Assembly (NCBI RefSeq): GCF_028554725.1
Contig: NC_071667.1
Location: 34,615,501-34,679,500 of the forward strand
Length of the DNA stretch: 64,000 nt
Direction: 5' to 3'
Source of the DNA: Zeugodacus cucurbitae
Lineage: Eukaryota; Arthropoda; Insecta; Diptera; Tephritidae
Shown: positions 19,142 to 31,765 of the stretch, one piece after another
How positions within the stretch are numbered: position 1 is the first letter of the stretch
Layout: every line of letters starts with the position of its first letter
Position numbers and translations under genes: made by a program
The notes under the pieces: model-generated
The model's database searches: none
The model's input: the letters and a program-made list of their open reading frames with translations, nothing else
Told to the model about the DNA's origin: nothing

Positions 19142-19747
19142 TTAGCCATACAAAATTCTATACCTAAATGCAAATAAATGAAATTTTTTTTGCATTTAGG
19201 AAATACATGCAGAAATCAACTCTGCGATTTCCTAAATTCCTCTGAAATCTCCCAAATTCGAGGAAGATTTACTGGAAAGAGTGGCAGCATTGCTTATTTG
19301 TCTGACCATACATATATACATAACTTTATTTATTTCAAGGATTGTATGTGATTTTTTCTTAAATTTAGAATATTGAAAGTCATAGATTCGTATAACTTTA
19401 CCACAAATAATATAAACTTCAAACAACGCATTTTCATTTAATGTTTTTAGCAAGTGGCAGCTTTTGTTATGACAGCCTAAATCCATGAAAATTTAGAAAG
19501 AAATGTAGCGCCATCTACTGCAACATACCGCACTTAGCGCCACCAGCTGGTGGATAGCTCTTTGCTAATAATAAACAAATAATTTGCAATAAATAAATAA
19601 TGCGACTATAAGGAGAGTTATAAACTATCCTATCTTTCATGTTGGACCAAACTGCACACAGTGTTAAAAATTTCATTAAAATCGGTTCAGTAGTTTAGGA
19701 GTCCATCGTAAACAAATAACGTGACACGTGATTTTTATATATTAAGA

Positions 19748-20257
19748 TTATAAAGAGGAAATGTTTGTTTTTTTGTTTGTTTGTCTCGAATAGGCTCCGA
19801 AACTGCTGAACCGATTTGAAAAATTCTTTCAGCGTTGGAAAGCTATACTATCCCTGAGTGACAAAAAAATACCAAAAAACTTTCTTTAATCGCAAATGCT
19901 GCGAAAACGATTGAAGATATAACAAAGTGATGTACTACAATTTTGTAGAACTTATCATTATCTACAAAAAACGTCGCGACATCATACCTCTAACTATTAT
20001 AGTTTTGTCACAATAAGCGATTTTATATAAAAAAAATTAATTAAAATACCACTACTTGAAAAGGCTCTTTATTTATACCTTAGTATTAATCCTTATCGAA
20101 ATAAGTGATTTATTATTTAAGATCGCTTCAAAACCTTTATATAACTTTTTGAATTATTAGATTCTGACATACCATTCAAAAGATATCACGAGTTAAAAAT
20201 TTTGAAATTTTTGAATGGTCCTGTGCGGAATTAAAAATAATTGTCGCTTGATAATAA
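19748..20257 (+). mobile_element. Helitron H2 body fragment, unit 2
   Basis: This is the same 510-bp sequence as 16124-16632. It joins the TCTATA terminus of unit 3 at 20258. Confidence 0.75.
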
Positions 20258-20267
20258 TCTATACTAA

Positions 20268-20803
20268 TGCCCGGTTTCACACTCAGTGCTTAGGTTGTGC
20301 TTAAGATAAAATAGAAATATTGCGTTTTATAGTTCATACTTAAGTTCGGCTTAAGTACTGAAAATGGGAGACTTAAGCAGTGCTTAAGTAACAGCTGATT
20401 TTTGTTTTGAATATTGACTTATTTGTCAAAAAAATAAAATAAAAATGATTTGCTGAAAATTTTTTTGGAATTCTTGCATTCAATGACGGTTATATGCTTT
20501 CCTGCGAGTTGCAATAGGCTGCCCCCACTCGCTTGCGGTGAAATTCGGTGTCCTATGATTGTTTGCATCCATGTCCCAGATTCTAAATTTATTCGTCGCA
20601 AAGTTATTTTTCATCAACAATAATTTCAATTTGTCAGATGGTATTTGTAAACAAATGTTTTTCATTGTGCTGCCATATATCATAATAGAATTTTATAGAA
20701 AATAAGCATCGACTGTGAAACGCAAATGACTACTCAGTCGACAACAATGCTTAGCTAAGATTTTATTTGGGCACAACTTAAGTACGAACTGTGAAACCGG
20801 GCA
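20268..20803. mobile_element. Harbinger-type MITE, 536 bp (unit 3)
   Basis: Same length, termini and TAA flanks as the unit 2 copy, so it was duplicated along with the unit rather than inserted separately. Confidence 0.8.
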
Positions 20804-20808
20804 TAATA

Positions 20809-23315
20809 CTAGCTGACCCGGCGAACTTCGCCCCGCCCAATTTTTATTTGAAATAGTTAAAACGCTTTTTGAACTCTGTTCAAGGCCATTTATTTGTATG
20901 GAATGTTAATATATTCAGGGAATAACGTCTCTGATCAATTTAAATATTTTTGGCGAAGTTCGTTCTTTGTTTTGTTGTGTAGCGTGTAAACAAATAAAGA
21001 AGATGGCTCTCCAACACGCTAACATGACACATACATACCTATGTATGTACATATGAAACTGTAAAATTTTGAACTTAAACGATAAATCGGTTTGAATCAT
21101 TCGAATTCTCAGAATGAACAGTTCCTCACTTTTAGATTTGCTGTGTTGTAGTAAACTATTCACTACAGTGAAATTATTATTTATGAATAAAGACGGAAAC
21201 CTTAGTATATATCTGGTATAAAAATCCACGGGATTGAGATTTGAACTTGAGGTCAAAATTTATAAAATTATTGATGAAAATTTTCGTAGAGTTGATAATG
21301 AGCACAAATTTTCATAAAATAGTTAATTTTTGATTTTATATTCAAGTTTTTAACAAATAAGTTAATTACAAAATTGTTAGTTGATAACATGTAACATTTA
21401 ATTTTATAATCTTAGGATAGATAATTCTTAATTTTTAATAGTAGTATTTATTTTTTTGAATTATAAACATTTTAATTTAACTTAGCACTAATTGGTGCAC
21501 AATATTTTTGGTTAACCTGTCTCGAGCTAACACAAATAGATTTGATGGTTTTCCCACACGTGAGCATGCAACATATAATTGCCAATGGGAAAAACATGGA
21601 TTATCCAAATCTAACCCACAAATGGACATTGCTTGGCCTTGAGATTTATTAATGGACATGGCAAAAGCTAAACGAATAGGAAACTGTAGTCTTCTGAATG
21701 GTATCGTAGATTCTGACGGTATCATTGGAATACGGGGCAACAGGACCACTTCTCCTTTAAACTTTCCAGTCAAAATGGTTGCTTCAAGAATATTCCCTGT
21801 TAACTTTTTGATGACCAAACGTGTACCGTTGCATAACCGAGGGGGATTCAAATTACGCAGAAGAATAATAATTGAACCAATCTTCAACCGAAGAATATGT
21901 GGTGGCATTCCGGGTATATCTTGAGAGTTTAAAAATTCAGTTGGAAAATTTGCACTTTCATTTTCTTCAACAACAGTATCGATTGATTTAAAAGACATCA
22001 GATCGCCTGGCAACAACTGTTGTATCTGGAAGTTAATTTCGTCAACATCAACATTTTTGGCTGCCAAAATAGCCCGCCCACTGAGCCAGTTATGATCTAA
22101 ATAATTATTTTGTATATCCGGGAAAATACTTTGAATCAATTAAATTTTTGTGTGAACAACAGTGCAGAAATTGTCTGGCAGTTTAATGCATTGCGTGTTT
22201 GGTTGCCGTTCTATTGTACCGTTCCCAATATCTAGCAATTGTTCCGAAAATATATGTGCTAATGGATCATTTAGTAAATGTACACGCATGTTTATAGTCA
22301 ATCGAAGTGTTCTAACATTTCTCCATAAATATGATTGTTGCAATGCTTAAATAACAGCTGATTTTTGTTTTGAATTTGCTTTGAATTTTCAGCGACATCT
22401 TTCGTAGCGTAGGTCAAGTGTCCGTTCGTTTGCACTCAATAACAGCTTATACTTTTCCTTCAGTTCCCAGAGGTGCTCCGACTCGCTAGTGATGAAATTT
22501 GGGGTTCTTTTGTTGTTTTCATCAATTTTTGATATAATTTTCCTCGCAAATTTATGTATTGTCTGTTATAATTTAAATATTTCAAACATATTTTTCTGAA
22601 AGATATTTGAAAGATATCATAATAAAATTTTATAGAAATTAAGCATTGACTGTGAAACGCAAACGACTACTCAGTTTGCAACAATACTTAGCTAAGATTT
22701 TATTTAGGCACAACTTAAGTATGGACTGTGAACCCGGGCATTAGCCATACAAAATTCTATACCTAAATGCAAATAAATGAAATTTTTTTTGCATTTAGGA
22801 AATACATGCAGAAATCAACTCTGCGATTTCCTAAATTCCTCTGAAATCTCCCAAATTCGAGGAAGATTTACTGGAAAGAGTGGCAGCATTGCTTTATTTA
22901 TTTCACGGATTGTATGTGATTTTTTCTTAAATTTAGAATATTGAAAGTCATAGATTCGTATAACTTTACCACAAATAATATAAACTTCAAACAACGCATT
23001 TTCATTTAATGTTTTTAGCAAGTGGCAGCTTTTGTTATGACAGCCTAAATCCATGAAAATTTAGAAAGAAATGTAGCGCCATCTACTGCAACATACCGCA
23101 CTTAGCGCCACCAGCTGGTGGATAGCTCTTTGCTAATAATAAACAAATAATTTGCAATAAATAAATAATGCGACTATAAGGAGAGTTATAAACTATCCTA
23201 TCTTTCAAGTTGGACCAAACTGCACACAGTGTTAAAAATTTCATTAAAATCAGTTCAGTAGTTTAGGAGTCCATCGTAAACAAATAACGTGACACGTGAT
23301 TTTTATATATTAAGA
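20809..23315 (-). mobile_element. Helitron H1, unit 3
   Basis: This is a 2507-bp copy with both termini. It shares with units 4-6 a loss of about 26 bp near 22612 that is absent from units 1 and 2. It has a private deletion of about 30 bp near 22894. Confidence 0.85.
21477..22343 (-). pseudogene. Helitron helicase C-terminal third (unit 3)
   Basis: Nearly identical to the unit 2 copy, including the in-frame TAA at 22140. One substitution changes Asp to Glu (VVEENE instead of VVDENE). Confidence 0.85.
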
Positions 23316-23825
23316 TTATAAAGAGGAAATGTTTGTTTTTTTGTTTGTTTGTCTCGAATAGGCTCCGAAACTGCTGAACCGATTTGAAAAATTCTTTCAG
23401 CGTTGGAAAGCTATACTATCCCTGAGTGACAAAAAAATACCAAAAAACTTTCTTTAATCGCAAATGCTGCGAAAACGATTGAAGATATAACAAAGTGATG
23501 TACTACAATTTTGTAGAACTTATCATTATCTACAAAAAACGTCGCGACATCATACCTCTAACTATTATAGTTTTGTCACAATAAGCGATTTTATATAAAA
23601 AAAATTAATTAAAATACCACTACTTGAAAAGGCTCTTTATTTATACCTTAGTATTAATCCTTATCGAAATAAGTGATTTATTATTTAAGATCGCTTCAAA
23701 ACCTTTATATAACTTTTTGAATTATTAGATTCTGACATACCATTCAAAAGATATCACGAGTTAAAAATTTTGAAATTTTTGAATGGTCCTGTGCGGAATT
23801 AAAAATAATTGTCGCTTGATAATAA
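23316..23825 (+). mobile_element. Helitron H2 body fragment, unit 3
   Basis: Same 510-bp fragment; the next unit's TCTATA starts at 23826. Confidence 0.75.
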
Positions 23826-23835
23826 TCTATACTAA

Positions 23836-24371
23836 TGCCCGGTTTCACACTCAGTGCTTAGGTTGTGCTTAAGATAAAATAGAAATATTGCGTTTTATAG
23901 TTCATACTTAAGTTCGGCTTAAGTACTGAAAATGGGAGACTTAAGCAGTACTTAAGTAACAGCTGATTTTTGTTTTGAATATTGACTTATTTGTCAAAAA
24001 AATAAAATAAAAATGATTTGCTGAAAATTTTTTTGGAATTCTTGCATTCAATGACGGTTATATGCTTTCCTGCGAGTTGCAATAGGCTGCCCCCACTCGC
24101 TTGCGGTGAAATTCGGTGTCCTATTATTGTTTGCATCCATGTCCCAGATTCTAAATTTATTCGTCGCAAAGTTATTTTTCATCAACAATAATTTCAATTT
24201 GTCAGATGGTATTTGTAAACAAATGTTTTTCATTGTGCTGCCATATATCATAATAGAATTTTATAGAAAATAAGCATCGACTGTGAAACGCAAATGACTA
24301 CTCAGTCGACAACAATGCTTAGCTAAGATTTTATTTGGGCACAACTTAAATACGAACTGTGAAACCGGGCA
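23836..24371. mobile_element. Harbinger-type MITE, 536 bp (unit 4)
   Basis: Same termini and TAA flanks as the other copies, with scattered single-base differences (for example AGTACTTAAG near 23947). Confidence 0.8.
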
Positions 24372-24376
24372 TAATA

Positions 24377-26860
24377 CTAGCTGACCCGGCGAACTTCGCC
24401 CCGCCCAATTTTTATTTGAAATAGTTAAAACGCTTTTTGAACTCTGTTCAAGGCCATTTATTTGTATGGAATGTTAATATATTCAGGGAATAACGTCTCT
24501 GATCAATTTAAATATTTTTGGCGAAGTTCGTTCTTTGTTTTGTTGTGTAGCGTGTAAACAAATAAAGAAGATGGCTCTCCAACACGCTAACATGACACAT
24601 ACATACCTATGTATGTACATATGAAACTGTAAAATTTTGAACTTAAACGATAAATCGGTTTGAATCATTCGAATTCTCAGAATGAACAGTTCCTCACTTT
24701 TAGATTTGCTGTGTTGTAGTAAACTATTCACTACAGTGAAATTATTATTTATGAATAAAGACGGAAACCTTAGTATATATCTGGTATAAAAATCCACGGG
24801 ATTGAGATTTGAACTTGAGGTCAAAATTTATAAAATTATTGATGAAAATTTTCGTAGAGTTGATAATGAGCACAAATTTTCATAAAATAGTTAATTTTTG
24901 ATTTTATATTCAAGTTTTTAACAAATAAGTTAATTGCAAAATTGTTAGTTGATAACATGTAACATTTAATTTTATAATCTTAGGATAGATAATTCTTAAT
25001 TTTTAATAGTAGTATTTATTTTTTTGAATTATAAACATTTTAATTTAACTTAGCACTAATTGGTGCACAATATTTTTGGTTAACCTGTCTCGAGCTAACA
25101 CAAATAGATTTGATGGTTTTCCCACACGTGAGCATGCAACATATAATTGCCAATGGGAAAAACATGGATTATCCAAATCTAACCCACAAATGGACATTGC
25201 TTGGCCTTGAGATTTATTAATGGACATGGCAAAAGCTAAACGAATAGGAAACTGTAGTCTTCTGAATGGTATCGTAGATTCTGACGGTATCATTGGAATA
25301 CGGGGCAACAGGACCACTTCTCCTTTAAACTTTCCAGTCAAAATGGTTGCTTCAAGAATATTCCCTGTTAACTTTTTGATGACCAAACGTGTACCGTTGC
25401 ATAACCGAGGGGGATTCAAATTACGCAGAAGAATAATAATTGAACCAATCTTCAACCGAAGAATATGTGGTGGCATTCCGGGTATATCTTGAGAGTTTAA
25501 AAATTCAGTTGGAAAATTTGCACTTTCATTTTCATCAACAACAGTATCGATTGATTTAAAAGACATCAGATCGCCTGGCAACAACTGTTGTATCTGGAAG
25601 TTAATTTCGTCAACATCAACATTTTTGGCTGCCAAAATAGCCCGCCCACTGAGCCAGTTATGATCTAAATAATTATTTTGTATATCCGGGAAAATACTTT
25701 GAATCAATTAAATTTTTGTGTGAACAACAGTGCAGAAATTGTCTGGCAGTTTAATGCATTGCGTGTTTGGTTGCCGTTCTATTGTACCGTTCCCAATATC
25801 TAGCAATTGTTCCGAAAATATATGTGCTAATGGATCATTTAGTAAATGTACACGCATGTTTATAGTCAATCGAAGTGTTCTAACATTTCTCCATAAATAT
25901 GATTGTTGCAATGCTTAAATAACAGCTGATTTTTGTTTTGAATTTGCTTTGAATTTTCAGCGACATCTTTCGTAGCGTAGGTCAAGTGTCCGTTCGTTTG
26001 CACTCAATAACAGCTTATACTTTTCCTTCAGTTCCCAGAGGTGCTCCGACTCGCTAGTGATGAAATTTGGGGTTCTTTTGTTGTTTTCATCAATTTTTGA
26101 TATAATTTTCCTCGCAAATTTATGTATTGTCTGTTATAATTTAAATATTTCAAACATATTTTTCTGAAAGATATTTGAAAGATATCATAATAAAATTTTA
26201 TAGAAATTAAGCATTGACTGTGAAACGCAAACGACTACTCAGTTTGCAACAATACTTAGCTAAGATTTTATTTAGGCACAACTTAAGTATGGACTGTGAA
26301 ACCGGGCATTAGCCATACAAAATTCTATACCTAAATGCAAATAAATGAAATTTTTTTTGCATTTAGGAAATACATGCAGAAATCAATCAAAGAGTGGCAG
26401 CATTGCTTATTTGTCTGACCATACATATATACATAACTTTATTTATTTCACGGATTGTATGTGATTTTTTCTTAAATTTAGAATATTGAAAGTCATAGAT
26501 TCGTATAACTTTACCACAAATAATATAAACTTCAAACAACGCATTTTCATTTAATGTTTTTAGCAAGTGGCAGCTTTTGTTATGACAGCCTAAATCCATG
26601 AAAATTTAGAAAGAAATGTAGCGCCATCTACTGCAACATACCGCACTTAGCGCCACCAACTGATGGATAGCTCTTTGCTAATAATAAACAAATAATTTGC
26701 AATAAATAAATAATGCGACTATAAGGAGAGTTATAAACTATCCTATCTTTCAAGTTGGACCAAACTGCATACAGTGTTAAAAATTTCATTAAAATCGGTT
26801 CAGTAGTTTAGGAGTCCATCGTAAACAAACAACGTGACACGTGATTTTTATATATTAAGA
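24377..26860 (-). mobile_element. Helitron H1, unit 4
   Basis: This is a 2484-bp copy with both termini. It has a private deletion of about 50 bp near 26387. Like units 5 and 6 it reads CCAACTGATGG near 26656, where units 1-3 read CCAGCTGGTGG. Confidence 0.85.
25045..25911 (-). pseudogene. Helitron helicase C-terminal third (unit 4)
   Basis: The protein reading is identical to unit 2, including the shared in-frame TAA. Confidence 0.85.
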
Positions 26861-27369
26861 TTATAAAGAGGAAATTTTTGTTTTTTTGTTTGTTTGTCTC
26901 GAATAGGCTCCGAAACTGCTGAACCGATTTGAAAAATTCTTTCAGCGTTGGAAAGCTATACTATCCCTGAGTGACAAAAAAATACCAAAAAACTTTCTTT
27001 AATCGCAAATGCTGCGAAAACGATTGAAGATATAACAAAGTGATGTACTACAATTTTGTAGAACTTATCATTATCTACAAAAAACGTCGCGACATCATAC
27101 CTCTAACTATTATAGTTTTGTCACAATAAGCGATTTTATATAAAAAAAATTAATTAAAATACCACTACTTGAAAAGGCTCTTTATTTATACCTTAGTATT
27201 AATCCTTATCGAAATAAGTGATTTATTATTTAAGATCGCTTCAAAACCTTTATATAACTTTTTGAATTATTAGATTCTGACATACCATTCAAAAGATATC
27301 ACGAGTTAAAAATTTTGAAATTTTTGAATGGTCCTGTGCGGAATAAAAATAATTGTCGCTTGATAATAA
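26861..27369 (+). mobile_element. Helitron H2 body fragment, unit 4
   Basis: This is the last full copy of the H2 body; units 5 and 6 have lost most of it. The unit 5 TCTATA terminus follows at 27370. Confidence 0.75.
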
Positions 27370-27379
27370 TCTATACTAA

Positions 27380-27915
27380 TGCCCGGTTTCACACTCAGTG
27401 CTTAGGTTGTGCTTAAGATAAAATAGAAATATTGCGTTTTATAGTTCATACTTAAGTTCGGCTTAAGTACTGAAAATGGGAGACTTAAGCAGTGCTTAAG
27501 TAACAGCTGATTTTTGTTTTGAATATTGACTTATTTGTCAAAAAAATAAAATAAAAATGATTTGCTGAAAATTTTTTTGGAATTCTTGCATTCAATGACG
27601 GTTATATGCTTTCCTGCGAGTTGCAATAGGCTGCCCCCACTCGCTTGCGGTGAAATTCGGTGTCCTATTATTGTTTGCATCCATGTCCCAGATTCTAAAT
27701 TTATTCGTCGCAAAGTTATTTTTCATCAACAATAATTTCAATTTGTCAGATGGTATTTGTAAACAAATGTTTTTCATTGTGCTGCCATATATCATAATAG
27801 AATTTTATAGAAAATAAGCATCGACTGTGAAACGCAAATGACTACTCAGTCGACAACAATGCTTAGCTAAGATTTTATTTGGGCACAACTTAAGTACGAA
27901 CTGTGAAACCGGGCA
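27380..27915. mobile_element. Harbinger-type MITE, 536 bp (unit 5)
   Basis: Same structure, length and TAA flanks as the other four copies. Confidence 0.8.
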
Positions 27916-27920
27916 TAATA

Positions 27921-30421
27921 CTAGCTGACCCGGCGAACTTCGCCACGCCCAATTTTTATTTGAAATAGTTAAAACGCTTTTTGAACTCTGTTTAAGGCCA
28001 TTTATTTGTATGGAATGTTAATATATTCAGGGAATAACGTCTCTGATCAATTTAAATATTTTTGGCGAAGTTCGTTCTTTGTTTTGTTGTGTAGCGTGTA
28101 AACAAATAAAGAAGATGGCTCTCCAACACGCTAACATGACACATACATACCTATGTATGTACATATGAAACTGTAAAATTTTGAACTTAAACGATAAATC
28201 GGTTTGAATCATTCGAATTCTCAGAATGAACAGTTCCTCACTTTTAGATTTGCTGTGTTGTAGTAAACTATTCACTACAGTGAAATTATTATTTATGAAT
28301 AAAGACGGAAACCTTAGTATATATCTGGTATAAAAATCCACGGGATTGAGATTTGAACTTGAGGTCAAAATTTATAAAATTATTGATGAAAATTTTCGTA
28401 GAGTTGATAATGAGCACAAATTTTCATAAAATAGTTAATTTTTGATTTTATATTCAAGTTTTTAACAAATAAGTTAATTACAAAATTGTTAGTTGATAAC
28501 ATGTAACATTTAATTTTATAATCTTAGGATAGATAATTCTTAATTTTTAATAGTAGTATTTATTTTTTTGAATTATAAACATTTTAATTTAACTTAGCAC
28601 TAATTGGTGCACAATATTTTTGGTTAACCTGTCTCGAGCTAACACAAATAGATTTGATGGTTTTCCCACACGTGAGCATGCAACATATAATTGCCAATGG
28701 GAAAAACATGGATTATCCAAATCTAACCCACAAATGGACATTGCTTGGCCTTGAGATTTATTAATGGACATGGCAAAAGCTAAACGAATAGGAAACTGTA
28801 GTCTTCTGAATGGTATCGTAGATTCTGACGGTATCATTGGAATACGGGGCAACAGGACCACTTCTCCTTTAAACTTTCCAGTCAAAATGGTTGCTTCAAG
28901 AATATTCCCTGTTAACTTTTTGATGACCAAACGTGTACCGTTGCATAACCGAGGGGGATTCAAATTACGCAGAAGAATAATAATTGAACCAATCTTCAAC
29001 CGAAGAATATGTGGTGGCATTCCGGGTATATCTTGAGAGTTTAAAAATTCAGTTGGAAAATTTGCACTTTCATTTTCATCAACAACAGTATCGATTGATT
29101 TAAAAGACATCAGATCGCCTGGCAACAACTGTTGTATCTGGAAGTTAATTTCGTCAACATCAACATTTTTGGCTGCCAAAATAGCCCGCCCACTGAGCCA
29201 GTTATGATCTAAATAATTATTTTGTATATCCGGGAAAATACTTTGAATCAATTAAATTTTTGTGTGAACAACAGTGCAGAAATTGTCTGGCAGTTTAATG
29301 CATTGCGTGTTTGGTTGCCGTTCTATTGTACCGTTCCCAATATCTAGCAATTGTTCCGAAAATATATGTGCTAATGGATCATTTAGTAAATGTACACGCA
29401 TGTTTATAGTCAATCGAAGTGTTCTAACATTTCTCCATAAATATGATTGTTGCAATGCTTAAATAACAGCTGATTTTTGTTTTGAATTTGCTTTGAATTT
29501 TCAGCGACATCTTTCGTAGCGTAGGTCAAGTGTCCGTTCGTTTGCACTCAATAACAGCTTATACTTTTCCTTCAGTTCCCAGAGGTGCTCCGACTCGCTA
29601 GTGATGAAATTTGGGGTTCTTTTGTTGTTTTCATCAATTTTTGATATAATTTTCCTCGCAAATTTATGTATTGTCTGTTATAATTTAAATATTTCAAACA
29701 TATTTTTCTGAAAGATATTTGAAAGATATCATAATAAAATTTTATAGAAATTAAGCATTGACTGTGAAACGCAAACGACTACTCAGTTTGCAACAATACT
29801 TAGCTAAGATTTTATTTAGGCACAACTTAAGTATGGACTGTGAAACCGGGCATTAGCCATACAAAATTCTATACCTAAATGCAAATAAATGAAATTTTTT
29901 TTGCATTTAGGAAATACATGCAGAAATCAACTCTGCGATTTCCTAAATTCCTCTGAAATCTCCCAAATTCGAGGAAGATTTACTGGAAAGAGTGGCAGCA
30001 TTGCTTATTTGTCTGACCATACATATATACATAACTTTATTTATTTCACGGATTGTATGTGATTTTTTCTTAAATTTAGAATATTGAAAGTCATAGATTC
30101 GTATAACTTTACCACAAATAATATAAACTTCAAACAACGCATTTTCATTCAATGTTTTTAGCAAGTGGCAGCTTTTGTTATGACAGCCTAAATCCATGAA
30201 AATTTAGAAAGAAATGTAGCGCCATCTACTGCAACATACCGCACTTAGCGCCACCAACTGATGGATAGCTCTTTGCTAATAATCAACAAATAATTTGCAA
30301 TAAATAAATAATGCGACTATAAGGAGAGTTATAAACTATCCTATCTTTCAAGTTGGACCAAACTGCATACAGTGTTAAAAATTTCATTAAAATCGGTTCA
30401 GTAGTTTAGGAGTCCATCGTA
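27921..30421 (-). mobile_element. Helitron H1, unit 5, 5' end deleted
   Basis: The 3' end is intact, but the 5' terminus is gone. Homology to units 1-4 stops at GGAGTCCATCGTA, where the CACTG-ended transposon begins part-way through its inverted repeat. The identical junction in unit 6 shows that one deletion was then duplicated. Confidence 0.85.
28589..29455 (-). pseudogene. Helitron helicase C-terminal third (unit 5)
   Basis: The protein reading is identical to unit 2, including the shared in-frame TAA. Confidence 0.85.
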
Positions 30422-30926
30422 TATGAAAAAAATGTTGTAAGTTAATGTCTGCGGGAATTCTTATGGTCAGAGTTGAATTGTGGAATTATATGAGGATTAT
30501 TTTTGTGGAAGATCTTAACCCTCTAACTGGTTTCTTTATGGGTCAATTTGACCCTTTTTTCGAGAAAATCAAAAAATATCCTTTAAAAAAGGACATTTAA
30601 GGATTAAAATATTCTACGAAAATGTTTGGCGGAAAATTTCAGTGGGGGTCACCAAAGACACCATTGTTGTAAATTGTAAATAAAGCTCTTTACGATTGAT
30701 AACAAAATTATAATTTTGTTTTAATAGTGGTTTATTATAGTATGTACATATTATTTTTTTGCTTCAGCAGTAGTAGGACAGTGGATTAAAGATTAAACTT
30801 AATATGCTTTCCTGTATTTAGCTTGACGTGAATGTTCCGATGTGTCAAGGTTTCTGTACAAGCCCCATACGTATTCAGCAAGCATTACAGTTTGGGATTT
30901 CCCTTTGAATCTTTCTTCCAATACCT
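30422..30926 (-). mobile_element. CACTG-ended DNA transposon, end fragment (unit 5)
   Basis: This duplicates 34267-34771 exactly in structure. It holds most of the long inverted repeat and, on the minus strand, the C-terminal codons of the transposase (QTVMLAEYVWGLYRNL). It is followed at once by the 5' end of the Jockey element. Confidence 0.8.
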
Positions 30927-31214
30927 ATTGAGAGAGCTTTCAACATATACGGACGTAATTTTTATGCGCTCCGTGATAATTCTCTAAAACAAAAAGAAAA
31001 TACCCAATAAACAAATCAATTTAAATAGTGCATTAAGCCAAGCTTAGTCAACAACGCCGAAAGCGTCAAGCAAAACAAAAAAAAAATCACAAAAAATAAA
31101 AGTGTGCAAACAATAAACAAATATTAAAAAAAAAAACAAATTATAAGTGAGAAAAATAAGTAATAACATGAGCGCTGCGCAGCCTCACCAACAAAGTCGT
31201 AGGCATTCTCTGAA
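30927..31214 (+). mobile_element. Jockey element, 5' fragment (unit 5)
   Basis: This is the 5' untranslated region and first 16 codons of ORF1 (start ATG at 31168, MSAAQPHQQSRRHSLN), identical in layout to 34772-35059. It is cut exactly where the unit 6 H2 terminus begins (CTGAA then TCTATAC). The fragment can only come from a copy of the full Jockey element downstream. Confidence 0.85.
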
Positions 31215-31224
31215 TCTATACTAA

Positions 31225-31760
31225 TGCCCGGTTTCACACTCAGTGCTTAGGTTGTGCTTAAGATAAAATAGAAATATTGCGTTTTATAGTTCATACTTAA
31301 GTTCGGCTTAAGTACTGAAAATGGGAGACTTAAGCAGTGCTTAAGTAACAGCTGATTTTTGTTTTGAATATTGACTTATTTGTCAAAAAAATAAAATAAA
31401 AATGATTTGCTGAAAATTTTTTTGGAATTCTTGCATTCAATGACGGTTATATGCTTTCCTGCGAGTTGCAATAGGCTGCCCCCACTCGCTTGCGGTGAAA
31501 TTCGGTGTCCTATTATTGTTTGCATCCATGTCCCAGATTCTAAATTTATTCGTCGCAAAGTTATTTTTCATCAACAATAATTTCAATTTGTCAGATGGTA
31601 TTTGTAAACAAATGTTTTTCATTGTGCTGCCATATATCATAATAGAATTTTATAGAAAATAAGCATCGACTGTGAAACGCAAATGACTACTCAGTCGACA
31701 ACAATGCTTAGCTAAGATTTTATTTGGGCACAACTTAAGTACGAACTGTGAAACCGGGCA
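31225..31760. mobile_element. Harbinger-type MITE, 536 bp (unit 6)
   Basis: Same structure and TAA flanks. Its left neighbour is now Jockey ORF1 sequence rather than the H2 body. Confidence 0.8.
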
Positions 31761-31765
31761 TAATA

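Larger units (their letters stand above)
17184..19747 (-). mobile_element. Helitron H1, unit 2 (best complete copy)
   Basis: This 2564-bp minus-strand Helitron starts TCTTAATATATAAAAATCAC at 19747 and ends GGCGAAGTTCGCCGGGTCAG plus CTAG at 17184, with A and T neighbours. In element order it holds a 5' region, a truncated Harbinger piece, the helicase C-terminal fragment, an AT-rich 3' region and the hairpin. No Rep domain is visible. Confidence 0.88.

Noticed and set aside
19232..19486. 70-84-codon frame MDLGCHNKSCHLLKTLNENA in several units and at 49135
   Set aside because: It lies in the non-coding 5' region of H1. Its end differs among units because of small deletions, and there is no start or splice context or domain.
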